Below are positions 1-9,248 of a stretch of DNA of 64,000 bases, piece by piece. The stretch lies in NCBI RefSeq assembly GCF_004519335.1, contig NZ_SOZD01000007.1, positions 62,001 to 126,000 of the forward strand, read 5' to 3'. A program made the position numbers and the translations under genes. The notes beneath the pieces are model-generated. The model worked only from the letters and a program-made list of their open reading frames with translations. It made no database searches and had not been told where the DNA came from. Numbering within the stretch: position 1 is the stretch's first letter; each line of letters starts with the position of its first letter. Source of the stretch: Jiella endophytica. Lineage in GTDB: Bacteria; Pseudomonadota; Alphaproteobacteria; Rhizobiales; Rhizobiaceae.

Positions 1-2190
1 CTCGCCTTCGAGGCGATCCAGCTCAATCGCTCCTTCCGCACCGTCGAAACGGTGCTGTCGGCCGTCGACCGGGTGTTCGCCGATCCCGACAACCGCAAGG
101 GCCTCGCCTCCGGCGACGAGGCGCCGGTGCATTCGGCGGCGCGGCGCGACGGGCCGGGCCTCGTCGAGCTGTGGCCGCCCTTCCAGTCCGAACCTCAGGA
201 GGAGCCCGACGACTGGACGAAACCGCTGGACGTCGAGCCGCAGAGCTCGCCTGCCCACCGGCTCGCCGACCGCATCGCCGGGCAGATCGCCGACTGGCTG
301 GGCGATCCGATCGCCGTCAAGGGCGAGACCCGCGCGCTCACCCCCGGCGACGTCATGGTGCTGGTGAGAAAACGCTCCGGCTTCGGCGCGGCGCTGGCAG
401 CGGCGCTGCGCGACCGGCATATCGCCGTCGCAGGCACGGACCGTCTGGTGATCACCGATCACATCGCCATCGAGGACCTGATGGCACTCGGCCGGGTGGT
501 GGCGAATTTCGACGACGACCTGTCGCTCGCCGCCGTCCTGAAGAGCCCGCTCTTCGCCTTCTCCGACGACGAGCTGATGGCGCTGGCTCTCTCGCGCGAG
601 GGCTCGCAGCCGCTGTCGCTCGGCCTCAGGCTGCTGGCCGGCGACGACGGCGCCGCCCGCCTGCCGGCCTTTTCGCCCGACGGCGAGGCGGCGAGCACGC
701 TGCTCGCCAAGGCCAAGGCCGCCATCGGGCGGCTCGACGACTTGCGCAGCCGCGCCGGCTTCCAGGGGGTGTTCGAGTTCTACGCCCGCATTCTCGGCCC
801 CGAGGGCGGGCGCAAGGCGCTGGTCTCGCGGCTCGGCCGCGACGCAGGCGAGGTGATCGACGCCTTTCTCGATCTCGCCCTCGCCAAGGAGGAGGCCGGC
901 CTTGCCGGGCTCGACGCCTTCCTCGCCGAGCTTGCCGAGAGCCCTCCGGTCCTGAAGCGCGAACTCGGCCACGGCCGCGGCGAGGTGCGGATCCTGACGG
1001 TGCATGCCTCGAAGGGCCTGGAAGCGCCGGTTGTCTTTCTGGTCGATCCCGGATCGGCGCCGTTCTCGGCCGCCCACGGGGCGAGCCTGATCGCCTGGGA
1101 GGCGATGCCGGGGCTCCATCACGGCGCGGCGCCGGGCTTTCTCTGGTGTCCGACCAAGGAGCTGAGGAACGCTGCCGTCGACGGGCTGAAGGCCACCGAA
1201 AAGGAACGCGCCGAGGAGGAATATCGCCGTCTCCTCTATGTCGGTATGACCCGGGCGGCCGACCGGCTGGTGCTCTGCGGCCTTGCGCCCCAGCGCGGAC
1301 CGAACGCCGAAAGCTGGCTGCAGCGGGCCGGGCGGGCGCTGGTCGAGGACGCCGAAGAGGTGACCAATGATGCCGGCGAGACGATCGCCCTGAGGATCGG
1401 CGCCGCCCCGTCCGGCGAAAAGCTCGCGCCGGCACGGCAGGCAGCGACGGCACTGCCGGACCTGCCGCTGTCGAAACTGCCGGCGGAGGTGCTGCCGCCG
1501 CGGCCCTTGTCGCCGTCGATCGCCGGCGCCGCGGCGGAGATCCTGCCGGAGCCCCAGGCGGCGGGACCTGGCGAAAGCGAGACCAAGGCAGACAGCGCGC
1601 CTGAGGCGCCCCCCGTCCCCTCGCCGGTCCTGACCAAGGCGGCGACCCCCTCCTTCGCCATCCGCCGGGGGCTTGCCGCCCACCGCATGCTGGAGCTGCT
1701 GCCGGATGTGGCAGTGGACGAGCGACCGGAGACGGCGCGGCGGATCCTCGCGGCGCTCGCCCACGACCTGCCGCCGGCCGAATGCGAGCGGCTGACGGCT
1801 TCGGTGCTGGCCGTCCTCGACGACCCGGCCTTCGCGCCGATCTTTGCGCCCGGCAGCCGGGCGGAGGTGGCGGTTTCCGGCGAAGTGACGCTGCGCGGGC
1901 GCGGCTACAGCGTCAACGGCACGGTCGACCGGCTGGCGGTCAGCGAGGACAAGGTGCTGATCGCCGACTTCAAGACCAACCGGTCGCCACCGCAGACGCT
2001 TTCGGAGGTGCCTGCGGGCTACGTCGTCCAGCTGGCGCTCTACCGGGCACTGATCTCGCCGCTCTATCCGGGACGGCAGGTCGAGGCGGCGCTGGTCTTC
2101 ACCGAGGGGCCGAACCTCGTCACCGTGCCGGCCGAAGCACTCGACGCCGCGCTTGCCGCGACGGCGCGGCCGGCGTCGTCTTCGCTCTGA
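1..2190 (+). CDS. addA: AddA, double-strand break repair helicase-nuclease (C-terminal part, 5' end outside window)
   Basis: The reading frame is open from base 1, so only the last 729 residues are present. AddA is the UvrD-type helicase and nuclease subunit of AddAB, which resects double-strand breaks for RecA recombination. Helicase motifs are visible: TVHASKG with VVFLVD (about 997-1050) and YVGMTRAADRL (about 1237-1270). A Pro/Ala-rich linker follows (about 1480-1650). The C-terminal PD-(D/E)XK nuclease contains GTVDRL and IADFKTN (about 1918-1980), where D and K are the expected catalytic residues. trxA follows on the same strand after 91 bases. The family assignment is strong; the true start cannot be seen. 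Confidence 0.95.
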   Translation, partial: LAFEAIQLNRSFRTVETVLSAVDRVFADPDNRKGLASGDEAPVHSAARRDGPGLVELWPPFQSEPQEEPDDWTKPLDVEPQSSPAHRLADRIAGQIADWLGDPIAVKGETRALTPGDVMVLVRKRSGFGAALAAALRDRHIAVAGTDRLVITDHIAIEDLMALGRVVANFDDDLSLAAVLKSPLFAFSDDELMALALSREGSQPLSLGLRLLAGDDGAARLPAFSPDGEAASTLLAKAKAAIGRLDDLRSRAGFQGVFEFYARILGPEGGRKALVSRLGRDAGEVIDAFLDLALAKEEAGLAGLDAFLAELAESPPVLKRELGHGRGEVRILTVHASKGLEAPVVFLVDPGSAPFSAAHGASLIAWEAMPGLHHGAAPGFLWCPTKELRNAAVDGLKATEKERAEEEYRRLLYVGMTRAADRLVLCGLAPQRGPNAESWLQRAGRALVEDAEEVTNDAGETIALRIGAAPSGEKLAPARQAATALPDLPLSKLPAEVLPPRPLSPSIAGAAAEILPEPQAAGPGESETKADSAPEAPPVPSPVLTKAATPSFAIRRGLAAHRMLELLPDVAVDERPETARRILAALAHDLPPAECERLTASVLAVLDDPAFAPIFAPGSRAEVAVSGEVTLRGRGYSVNGTVDRLAVSEDKVLIADFKTNRSPPQTLSEVPAGYVVQLALYRALISPLYPGRQVEAALVFTEGPNLVTVPAEALDAALAATARPASSSL

Positions 2191-2281
2191 AAACGCCGCG
2201 TTCGGAGAAGCGCCACCTTGCTTGAATTGCATTCCCGGCGGGTCTACCTAGTCGACGAAACCTTTTGACAAGGAGCCGGAC

Positions 2282-2599
2282 ATGGCCAGCAAGAAAGTCG
2301 ACAGCCAGAGTTTCAAGACCGACGTCCTCGACAGCCAGAAGCCGGTCGTCGTCGACTTCTGGGCCGAGTGGTGCGGGCCCTGCAAGATGATCGCGCCGAG
2401 CCTCGAGGAAATCTCGGAAGAGATGGCCGACATCGAGGTCGCCAAGGTCAATATCGACGAGAACCCGGATCTCGCCGCCCAGTTCGGCGTCCGCTCGATC
2501 CCGACGCTGCTGCTCTTCAAGAACGGCGAGCCGGCGGCGGTGCAGATCGGCGCCCAGTCGAAGTCGAAGCTGGTCGACTGGATCAAGGGCGCGGCCTGA
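2282..2599 (+). CDS. trxA: Thioredoxin
   Basis: This 105-residue protein has the usual length of a single-domain thioredoxin. The redox motif WCGPCK is at residues 30-35 with the cysteines at 31 and 34. The conserved cis-proline segment (SIPTLLLF) and the GAQSKSKL C-terminal helix are present. It is a cytoplasmic disulfide reductase, normally kept reduced by thioredoxin reductase. The ATG follows an AAGGAGC ribosome-binding site. It lies just after addA, an order common in rhizobia, and a strong terminator follows, so the addA-trxA unit probably ends here. Confidence 0.97.
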   Translation: MASKKVDSQSFKTDVLDSQKPVVVDFWAEWCGPCKMIAPSLEEISEEMADIEVAKVNIDENPDLAAQFGVRSIPTLLLFKNGEPAAVQIGAQSKSKLVDWIKGAA

Positions 2600-2632
2600 G
2601 CCGCTCGCCGATAGTTCGGCCGTCACCGAAAC

Positions 2633-2662
2633 GGGCTCGCGCGACAAGCGCGGGCCCTTTTT
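2633..2662 (+). terminator. Rho-independent terminator after trxA
   Basis: A GC-rich hairpin (GGGCTCGCGC, loop GACAA, GCGCGGGCCC) with one G-U-type pair is followed directly by five T residues. It starts 33 bases after the trxA stop. Confidence 0.85.
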
Positions 2663-2710
2663 CTATGATCTCGGCATCGCCGCCGCGAGGCGCGGCTGGA
2701 GGACGAGAGC

Positions 2711-3556
2711 ATGGCCACCACGGACGAGCGTCACGAACAATTCGCGGCCCTGCATCAAAGCAGCTGCTTCGTGATCCCCAATCCGTGGGACGCCGGCTCC
2801 GCCCGGCTGATGGCGGCTCTCGGCGCCAAGGCACTGGCGACGACGAGCTCCGGCTTCGCCTTCACCAAAGGCCGGCCGGACATGGGCCGCATCAGCCGCG
2901 ACGAGGCGCTGGCCCATGCCGAAGACATGCTCTCGGCAACGGCTCTGCCGGTCTCGGCGGATTTCGAGAACGGCTTTGCCGACGATCCGGGGGGTGTCGC
3001 GGAAACCGTCAGGCTCGGCGGCGAGATCGGGCTTTCCGGCTGCTCCATTGAAGACACCTCGATGGCGCCGGGCAATCCGCCCTATGAGTTCGATCTCGCG
3101 GTCGAGCGGATCCGCGCCGCGGTTTCGGCCGCCCGCGCCCTTGGCCGGCCCTTCGTCCTCTGCGCGAGGGCCGATGGCGTCCTCAACGGCCACTATGGCG
3201 TCGAGGAGGCGATCCGTCGCATCAGGGCCTATGAGGCAGCCGGCGCCGACCTCCTCTATGTGCCGATGCCGGGCGAGATGGCCGATCTGAAACGCGTCGT
3301 CGAAAGCGTCGAAAAGCCGGTCAACGCCCTGGCCGCCGGCCCCTTCGCCCGCTTCCGGAAAGCCGATTTCGCGGCGATCGGCGTGCGGCGGATTTCCGTC
3401 GGCGGGGCGCTCGCAAGGCTTGCCCAGGCAGCGGTCGTCAGGGCAAGCAGCGCGATCCTCGACGACGGCGACTTCTCGCCGCTCCTCGATGCGGCGCCCG
3501 GCGCGACGATCGACGCGCTGCTGGCGAAGGGCGCGGCTGGCGCGGCAGCGGAATGA
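2711..3556 (+). CDS. Isocitrate lyase/PEP mutase family protein
   Basis: This 281-residue protein has the TIM-barrel pattern of the isocitrate lyase/phosphoenolpyruvate mutase superfamily. FVIPNPWDAGSARL is near the N terminus, TTSSGFA follows, SADFENGF carries the metal-binding acid region, and GCSIEDT is a further conserved loop. The length matches the short PEP mutase-like/carboxyvinyl-phosphonate family, not true isocitrate lyase, which is longer. Members cleave or rearrange C-C or C-P bonds of 2-oxoacid-like substrates; the substrate here cannot be told. The ATG has a GGAGG site nine bases upstream. It stands alone between the trxA terminator and a convergent gene. Confidence 0.85.
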   Translation: MATTDERHEQFAALHQSSCFVIPNPWDAGSARLMAALGAKALATTSSGFAFTKGRPDMGRISRDEALAHAEDMLSATALPVSADFENGFADDPGGVAETVRLGGEIGLSGCSIEDTSMAPGNPPYEFDLAVERIRAAVSAARALGRPFVLCARADGVLNGHYGVEEAIRRIRAYEAAGADLLYVPMPGEMADLKRVVESVEKPVNALAAGPFARFRKADFAAIGVRRISVGGALARLAQAAVVRASSAILDDGDFSPLLDAAPGATIDALLAKGAAGAAAE

Positions 3557-3568
3557 CCGAGCCGGGCC

Positions 3569-4453
3569 CTATTCCTGACTGACCAGCTGGAATTTCCGCC
3601 CGTTCCAACTGTAGATCTCGGTGCAGCCCTCGGCGCCCGAGCGGTTGCAGGCGCTACCATGAACCGAGGCTTGGAGCGTCGGTCGGCCACCTTGTGAAAC
3701 GACGTCGATCTCATAAGCGAGGGTTTCGAAGACTTTGCGGAACGCGCCGCCTTCCGCCATGAAGACGGCGATCTGGCAGCCGCCCGACCCGCAGAAGGCG
3801 TTTGCGAAGGGCGTGCACTCCCCGTTGGCGGTATTGAAAACGACGAAATCGGTTCCGGCGACGGTCTGGCGCTTTGCTGCATCGGCTGAAAAGGAAACCG
3901 ACCCGCCATTCGCGGACCGGCACATGTCGTCGAATTCGGCCTTGTAGGCGGCGATCGCGGATTCGTCCGCGGTGCTGTCGTTACAGGCGCTCAGCACCCG
4001 GTCGATTTCCTCCGCCGAGCCCTTGAGCGAAAAATCTCCGGAATAGTCGAAACCCGGGATCCGGCTCCTGAGCATCACCGCGCTGCCCTCCCGCAGCCGG
4101 CGAACGAGCCCCTCGAGGCTCTCGTCGAAGCGGGCGACGAGGGCATCCGGCGACGACGCGGCCGGTTCGAAGCCGAGGGTCGTGGCACTTTCGCGATCGA
4201 CCGCCATGGCGAGGGCGACGGCCCCCTCGACGGTCCGCCCTGCCGGCAGTTGGACGAAGAAGTCGGCGGCTCCCTTGTTGCGACAGACGAGGCCGAAACA
4301 GCCGGCGGCATCGTCGCAGACGCGCGTCCCGGCCAGAGCGCCAGGCGGCGTTGCCGTCCCCCAGCCCTCTGCCGCGGCAACGCACGGCGCGAGCGCCATC
4401 GCCAGTGCCGCGCCGATCGCCAGACGAATCCTTCTCGCCAAATTGCCCGTCAT
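3569..4453 (-). CDS. Exported protein of unknown function
   Basis: This 294-residue protein starts MTGNLARRIRLAIG and has a clear Sec signal peptide ending near CVAAAEGW. The start at 4453 is chosen because GGAGGA lies directly upstream; a longer frame exists but lacks a site. The mature part contains several cysteines (CDDAAGCFGLVC and others), which suggests disulfides in the periplasm. The C-terminal half has repeated Trp/Cys short segments ending with EIYSWNGRKFQL. I do not recognise a characterised family. It converges with the upstream PEP mutase-like gene with 12 bases between stops. Confidence 0.75.
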   Translation of the reverse strand: MTGNLARRIRLAIGAALAMALAPCVAAAEGWGTATPPGALAGTRVCDDAAGCFGLVCRNKGAADFFVQLPAGRTVEGAVALAMAVDRESATTLGFEPAASSPDALVARFDESLEGLVRRLREGSAVMLRSRIPGFDYSGDFSLKGSAEEIDRVLSACNDSTADESAIAAYKAEFDDMCRSANGGSVSFSADAAKRQTVAGTDFVVFNTANGECTPFANAFCGSGGCQIAVFMAEGGAFRKVFETLAYEIDVVSQGGRPTLQASVHGSACNRSGAEGCTEIYSWNGRKFQLVSQE

Positions 4454-4661
4454 GTCTCCTCCGCGAAATGCTTCGACCAACTATGGCGCAGCCGGATGCA
4501 ACAATACAACCATGAGGCGTCCTGATGCGTTGTCCAGATCATCTCGTCGGGCGGCGGCCGTGCCCATTCACCGGCCGTCGGCAACGACGCGATACAACCG
4601 GCGCCACGGCGCGCTATGTCGCACTTGGATGAATGCCCGAGCCTGACGGGAGGACAACAGA

Positions 4662-5195
4662 CTGAGCGCTTTCCTTGCCCGGGTGTTCGCCGCGCTGTTC
4701 GGCGGGCTCGTCTTCAGCCAGTCGGCGGAGTTCACCCAGCAATATCTCCAGCGTCTCGGCGGAGCGACGGACGAGATGCGCGCCGTCGTCGAGCAGTTCG
4801 AGACGAGCGCCCGCGCTTCCGACCTCTCGCCCGACGAGGCGATCGGCCGGCTGAAGCAGAATTCCGACGAGGTTGCCGCGCGCCAGGGCACCGACGCCGA
4901 AACCAACCGCGAGCGCTATGGGGATCTGGAACGCCGCTACGACGCCCTGCGCAGCACGACGCCGCTGTTCAGGCCCTTCGAGATCGTTGCGGATCCGGAC
5001 TGGACCATCGCCGAGCGGGCGGCGGGTGACTATCGCCCGGCGATCCCTGCAACGGGCGACGGCGTGCTCTTGGCGCTCGGCGGCTTCATCTTCGGCTGGT
5101 GGTGCGGTGCCGGCGTCCACGGTGCCGCGACGATGCGCAAGCGGCGGAAAAGCCGGGCCGGCGTTACCGACGGCGAGGACGAGATCCTGCAATAG
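4662..5195 (+). CDS. DUF2937 family membrane protein
   Basis: The protein has a hydrophobic N terminus (FAALFGGLVFSQ), then AEFTQQYLQRLGGATDE, a charged alpha-helical middle, and a second membrane segment near the C terminus (GVLLALGGFIFGWWCG). This layout of about 170 residues matches the DUF2937 family; function is unknown. The first ordinary start is GTG at 4683, but the only good ribosome-binding site (GGGAGG, 4648-4653) fits a CTG start at 4662, eight bases downstream. That start restores a full first membrane segment, so I chose it. The GTG remains the alternative. Confidence 0.75.
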   Translation: MSAFLARVFAALFGGLVFSQSAEFTQQYLQRLGGATDEMRAVVEQFETSARASDLSPDEAIGRLKQNSDEVAARQGTDAETNRERYGDLERRYDALRSTTPLFRPFEIVADPDWTIAERAAGDYRPAIPATGDGVLLALGGFIFGWWCGAGVHGAATMRKRRKSRAGVTDGEDEILQ

Positions 5196-5217
5196 CAGCG
5201 GCAGCAACGCTTCGATC

Positions 5218-5340
5218 TAGCCCCTTGCGGGAGATCGATGACGGTATCGAGGGAGTGCGGCACGAACCGTCGAGAAGCTAGCGCGATCTCGCCCCCTCTG
5301 CCTGCCGGCATCTCGGGCGCCAGGGGAAAGATCAGGCCGC
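5218..5340. repeat. Dispersed rhizobial-type palindromic repeat (shares sequence with the insertion in the DNA ligase gene)
   Basis: The segment contains CTCTGCCTGCCGGCATCTC (5296-5314), which recurs exactly at 45276-45294 inside the ligase gene. GGGAGATCGATG (5227-5238) also recurs there. It lies in the 316-base gap between the DUF2937 gene and the end of folC. No gene is visible in the gap. Confidence 0.6.
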
Positions 5341-5463
5341 TCGCACGGCTCGGCTCGAATTCCGGGTCATCGCGCGGAAATACGATCCGGCAATTCTTGC
5401 CGCTCTCGGCTGCCAGAGTATCGTTCGACGGGCTGTGCGGATCATCCCGCACTTTGTTTGCTT

Positions 5464-5511
5464 GCGCATGATCTTTTCCGAAAACCGGTTCCCACTCTTC
5501 GGGATCATGCT
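5464..5511. repeat. Palindromic element directly behind folC
   Basis: The outer arms GCATGATC and GATCATGC, with inner CCGAA and TTCGG, form an imperfect hairpin enclosing an AACCGG core. The sequence resembles a repeat common between rhizobial genes. It abuts the folC stop codon, so it probably forms the 3' end structure of the folC transcript; no T-run is present. Confidence 0.6.
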
Positions 5512-6846
5512 TTATTGCGGCGCGAGGCCGTTTCGCCCGAGCACCTCGCCGACGAGATAGAGCGAGCCGCAGATCAGAAAGCGCGGCGCCGGCACCATCT
5601 GCCAGTTGGCCGAGACGAGACGGATCGCCTCCTCGACGGAATTCGACGGCTCGGCGTCGAGCCCTGCCTCGATCGCAGCGTCGGCGAGTTCGTCGGGATT
5701 GATGCCCGCCTCGCTCATGTTCACCGGCACGGTGAAGACGCGCCTCGCCATGCCGGCAAAGGCCGAGAAGAAGCCGACCGGTTCCTTGGTGTTGATCATC
5801 CCGGCGATCAAAAAGAGCGGCCGCTGCACCCGCTCCTCCATGTCGGCAAGGGTTTCGGCAATGGCGACGCCCGCGCCGGGATTGTGGCCACCGTCGATCC
5901 AGATTTCGGCGCCTTCGACGGCGATGTCGAGGAGCGGCCCGGTGGTGATGCGCTGCATCCGCCCGAACCATTCGACGCTGGCCATGCCCTTTTCCACCGC
6001 CGCGTCGGAGGGCGGCATCGGCCCCTGCCGCAGCGCGGCGATGGCGGTCGCGGCGTTGACGATCTGGTGGCGGCCGGGCAGCCGCGGCAGAGGCAGGTCG
6101 AGTAGGCCGTGATCGTCCTGATAGACCATCCGGCCATGCTCCTCATAGGCGAAGAAATCCTGGCCGTAGACGCAGAGGGGCGCGCCGACCCGATCGGCGA
6201 TCGAGGTCAGCACCTCGAGCGCCACCTCTTCCGGCTGCTGGCCGAGGACGACGGGCACACCGGGCTTGATGATGCCGCCCTTCTCGGCGGCGATCAGTTC
6301 CACCCGGTCCCCCAGAAAGGACTGGTGATCGAGCGAAATCGGGGTGATCACGCTGACCGCAGGCTTCGGCATCACATTGGTCGCGTCGAAGCGGCCGCCG
6401 AGCCCGACCTCGACGATCGCCATGTCCGCCGGATGCTCGGAGAACAGGATGAAGGTGACGGCGGTGAGGATCTCGAAGACGGTGATCGGCTGGTCGGCAT
6501 TCGCCTTGGCGGCCCGGGCGACGGCCTCGGCGAGGGTCTCGTCGTCGACGAGACGCGATTTCCCTGGCGCGCTCGCAAGGCGATAGCGCTCGTGCCAGTT
6601 GACCAGATGCGGCGAGGTGTGGCTGTGGACGGCGCGGCCGTCGGCCTCGAGGATCGCCCTGATGAAGGCGGTGACGGAGCCCTTGCCGTTGGTGCCGGCG
6701 ACGTGGATGGTCGGCGGCAGGTCGAGATGCGGGTCACCCAGTTCGGCCAGCAGCCGGAGAACGCGCTCCAGCGACAGGTCGAAACCTTTGGGATGGCGGC
6801 CGAGAAGCGTCTCGATTTCGGCGGTGGCGCGTGAGGTCGTGGTCAT
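5512..6846 (-). CDS. folC: Bifunctional folylpolyglutamate synthase/dihydrofolate synthase
   Basis: This 444-residue Mur-ligase-type enzyme adds glutamate to dihydropteroate and folates in the cytoplasm. The P-loop is VAGTNGKGSV near residue 50. HTSPHLVNWHERYRL is the typical folate-binding loop, and VEVGLGGRFDATN, ITPISLDHQ and DGGHNPGA are conserved ligase segments. It is the last gene of the trpA-accD-folC run, 45 bases after accD, the standard order in rhizobia. Confidence 0.95.
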   Translation of the reverse strand: MTTTSRATAEIETLLGRHPKGFDLSLERVLRLLAELGDPHLDLPPTIHVAGTNGKGSVTAFIRAILEADGRAVHSHTSPHLVNWHERYRLASAPGKSRLVDDETLAEAVARAAKANADQPITVFEILTAVTFILFSEHPADMAIVEVGLGGRFDATNVMPKPAVSVITPISLDHQSFLGDRVELIAAEKGGIIKPGVPVVLGQQPEEVALEVLTSIADRVGAPLCVYGQDFFAYEEHGRMVYQDDHGLLDLPLPRLPGRHQIVNAATAIAALRQGPMPPSDAAVEKGMASVEWFGRMQRITTGPLLDIAVEGAEIWIDGGHNPGAGVAIAETLADMEERVQRPLFLIAGMINTKEPVGFFSAFAGMARRVFTVPVNMSEAGINPDELADAAIEAGLDAEPSNSVEEAIRLVSANWQMVPAPRFLICGSLYLVGEVLGRNGLAPQ

Positions 6847-6891
6847 CGCGGCGTGTTACGCCAGACCTTTCCCGGATGCAAAAGGTCAGGC

Positions 6892-7839
6892 TCAGTCGAC
6901 AGTCTGCGGCTCGGTCTCGGCCGGGGCGGGTTCGCCCTCGCCGGCCGCAGCGCCCGCCCGATTCTCGATGAGGCCGGCCACCGGCTCGGTCGGCGTTTTC
7001 AAAAGCAGGCCGAGCAGCGTCGCGATGCGGCTCTTCAGCTGGTGGCGCGGCACGACCATGTCGACCATGCCGTGTTCCATCAGATATTCCGCCCGCTGGA
7101 AGCCGTCGGGCAGCTTCTCCCGGATCGTCTGCTCGATCACCCGCGCGCCGGCAAAGCCGATCACTGCGCCCGGCTCTGCAATGTGAACGTCGCCCAGCAT
7201 GGCGTAGGACGCCGAAACGCCGCCGGCGGTCGGGTTGGTGAGGACGACGATATAGGGGAGCCCCGCCTCCTTCAGCATCTCCACCATGGCGGTGGTGCGC
7301 GGCAGCTGCATGAGCGACAGGATGCCCTCCTGCATGCGGGCGCCGCCGGAGGCCGAGAACAGCACCATCGGCCGCTTTTCCTCGATGGCCGTCTCGAAGC
7401 CGCGGATGATCGCCTCGCCCGCCGCCATGCCGAGCGAGCCGCCCATGAAGGCGAAATCCTGCACCGTCGCGACGATCGGCAGGCCTTCGATCGCGCCCTT
7501 GGCGACGAGGACGGCATCGTCCATCTCGGCCTTGGCGCGGTTTTCCTTCAGCCGATCCACGTAACGCTTCTGGTCGCGGAACTTCAGCGGATCCACCGCG
7601 GCGGTCGGCAGATCGACGAGATCGTACGCGCCGCCGTCGAAGAAATGGCCGAGCCTGTCCTTCGCCCGGATGCGCATGTGGAAGCCTGAGGACGGCACCA
7701 CCCACTGATTGGCCTCGAGATCCTTGTGGAACACCATCTCGCCGGTCTCGGGACATTTGATCCAGAGATTTTCCGGCACCTGCCGGGTCGCGAGCAGGCT
7801 CGAGATCTTCGGGCGGACGTAGTTGGTGATCCAGTTCAC
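6892..7839 (-). CDS. accD: Acetyl-CoA carboxylase carboxyltransferase subunit beta
   Basis: This 315-residue protein is the beta subunit of the carboxyltransferase that makes malonyl-CoA. The start is GTG at 7839 ([11 protein letters not shown]). The crotonase-like core is seen in [12 protein letters not shown] and [17 protein letters not shown], followed by [17 protein letters not shown]. The N-terminal region that forms a four-cysteine zinc ribbon in E. coli retains only one cysteine here (KCPETGEM, then VVPSSGFHM). As far as I recall, this is usual for the Rhizobiales type. It sits between trpA and folC. Confidence 0.95.
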   Translation of the reverse strand: MNWITNYVRPKISSLLATRQVPENLWIKCPETGEMVFHKDLEANQWVVPSSGFHMRIRAKDRLGHFFDGGAYDLVDLPTAAVDPLKFRDQKRYVDRLKENRAKAEMDDAVLVAKGAIEGLPIVATVQDFAFMGGSLGMAAGEAIIRGFETAIEEKRPMVLFSASGGARMQEGILSLMQLPRTTAMVEMLKEAGLPYIVVLTNPTAGGVSASYAMLGDVHIAEPGAVIGFAGARVIEQTIREKLPDGFQRAEYLMEHGMVDMVVPRHQLKSRIATLLGLLLKTPTEPVAGLIENRAGAAAGEGEPAPAETEPQTVD

Positions 7840-7899
7840 GGGGCGATCCGTCTCGTCATTCTAACGGGTTGTTGTCCAGGCCTTCAGATGGCCGCGCAG

Positions 7900-8730
7900 T
7901 CAGGCCTTGGCAAGCCGGGCGGTTCTGACGCCCACGGCGAGCTGCCTGACGATGTCGGTGACGGCCGAGACGGACGCATCGCCGCCGCCCTTTGCCAGCG
8001 AGGCCTCGATCGCCGAAACAAGCGCCGAGCCGACGACGACGCCATCGGCGCCGCGGCCGATCTCGGCGGCCTGCCCGGCCGTCCTGACGCCGAAGCCGAC
8101 GCAGACCGGCAGGTCGGTGTGGCGCTTGATCCGCGAGACCGCGGCGGAGACCTTGCCGGCATCCGGCGCGGCCGAGCCGGTGATGCCGGTGATCGAGACG
8201 TAGTAGACGAAGCCGGAGGTGTTCTTCAGAACCGCCGGCAGGCGCTTGTCGTCGGTGGTCGGCGTCGCCAGGCGGATGAAGTTCAGCCCGGCCTCGAGGG
8301 CCGGCAGGCAGAGCTCGTCGTCCATCTCCGGCGGCAGGTCGACGACGATGAGGCCGTCGACGCCGGATGCGAGCGCGTCCTTCACGAAGGCCTCGACGCC
8401 GTAGATGTAGATCGGGTTGAAATAGCCCATCAGGATGATCGGAGTGTCAGCATCGCCCTGCCGGAAATCCGTCACCAGCGACAGCGTCTTCTTCAGGCTT
8501 TCGCCGGCCTTCAGCGCCCGCAGCCCGGCCTTCTGGATTGCCGGCCCGTCGGCCATCGGATCGGAGAACGGCATGCCGAGTTCGATGACGTCGGCCCCGG
8601 CTTCGGGAAGCGCCTCGACGATCCTGAGCGCCGTTTCGTGATCCGGATCGCCGGCCATGACGAAGGTCACGAGGGCGGGACGGCCCTCCTCTTTCAGCTT
8701 GGCGAAACGGGCTTCGATGCGGGTCGTCAT
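7900..8730 (-). CDS. trpA: Tryptophan synthase alpha subunit
   Basis: This 276-residue TIM barrel cleaves indole-3-glycerol phosphate and passes indole to Trp[26 protein letters not shown] (catalytic Glu and substrate loop) and LIVVDLPPE (catalytic Asp) are all present. SITGITG and GFGVRTAGQ bind phosphate. It starts the trpA-accD-folC run and is separated from trpB by three small genes, which is unusual because trpB and trpA are normally adjacent. Confidence 0.96.
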   Translation of the reverse strand: MTTRIEARFAKLKEEGRPALVTFVMAGDPDHETALRIVEALPEAGADVIELGMPFSDPMADGPAIQKAGLRALKAGESLKKTLSLVTDFRQGDADTPIILMGYFNPIYIYGVEAFVKDALASGVDGLIVVDLPPEMDDELCLPALEAGLNFIRLATPTTDDKRLPAVLKNTSGFVYYVSITGITGSAAPDAGKVSAAVSRIKRHTDLPVCVGFGVRTAGQAAEIGRGADGVVVGSALVSAIEASLAKGGGDASVSAVTDIVRQLAVGVRTARLAKA

Positions 8731-8903
8731 GGCGGGCTTTCGAACGGGCGGCCCGGCGGCCCTTTGCGACGGGGCGCCGGAGGTCTGTTTGAGGTCATCG
8801 GTCGATGGACGCGTTCCTTACGCCATCCGGCAAGGACCTGCCAAGCACCAACGCTTTCGGCCGCGGCAGGAGCAGCGTCCCTTTCAGGTCGCGTTCAGCC
8901 GAA

Positions 8904-8921
8904 CCGGCGGATGTCCGCCGG
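8904..8921 (-). terminator. Hairpin at the end of cutA
   Basis: CCGGCGGA, a two-base loop and TCCGCCGG form a perfect eight-pair stem that touches the cutA stop codon. No T-run follows on the minus strand, so it may be a weak or Rho-assisted terminator or an RNA-stability element before the 190-base gap to trpA. Confidence 0.35.
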
Positions 8922-9248
8922 CTATGCCGGGCGGCAGGATTGCTCGATCCAGGATCGCGTCGCCGCGTCGACGAAATCGACTTTGAAGCCGAAGATCGCC
9001 GGCGTCTCGTAGGGGTGGGCATCGCGGATCAGCGCCGCGCAGGCCTCGAAGAGATCCGCCCTCGTCTTCACCTGCAGCCGCCACTCGTCCTGGCGCTCGC
9101 GCTTGGCCTTCCACCAGTAGCGGCTGTCGATCTCCTTGACCGGGATGTTGCAGCAGGCCGCGAGCTTCTCGTCGAGCAGCTTGCCGGCGATCTCCCGCGC
9201 ATCGAGCAGCGAGGGACAGGTGACGTGGATTTCGACGATGTCGGTCAT
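8922..9248 (-). CDS. cutA: Divalent cation tolerance protein CutA
   Basis: This 108-residue protein matches CutA in length and sequence. LAACCNIP, SRYWWK and the HPYETPAI segment are family hallmarks. CutA forms stable trimers and has been linked to metal tolerance; its cellular role is unclear. The ATG overlaps the stop of the upstream 117-residue gene (ATGA arrangement), so the two are probably translationally coupled. It lies in the three-gene group between trpB and trpA. Confidence 0.93.
   Translation of the reverse strand: MTDIVEIHVTCPSLLDAREIAGKLLDEKLAACCNIPVKEIDSRYWWKAKRERQDEWRLQVKTRADLFEACAALIRDAHPYETPAIFGFKVDFVDAATRSWIEQSCRPA

Noticed and set aside
2711-3556. 2-methylisocitrate lyase (prpB)
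   Set aside because: No methylcitrate cycle genes are nearby and the conserved catalytic Cys loop of PrpB/isocitrate lyase (KKCGH type) is not seen.
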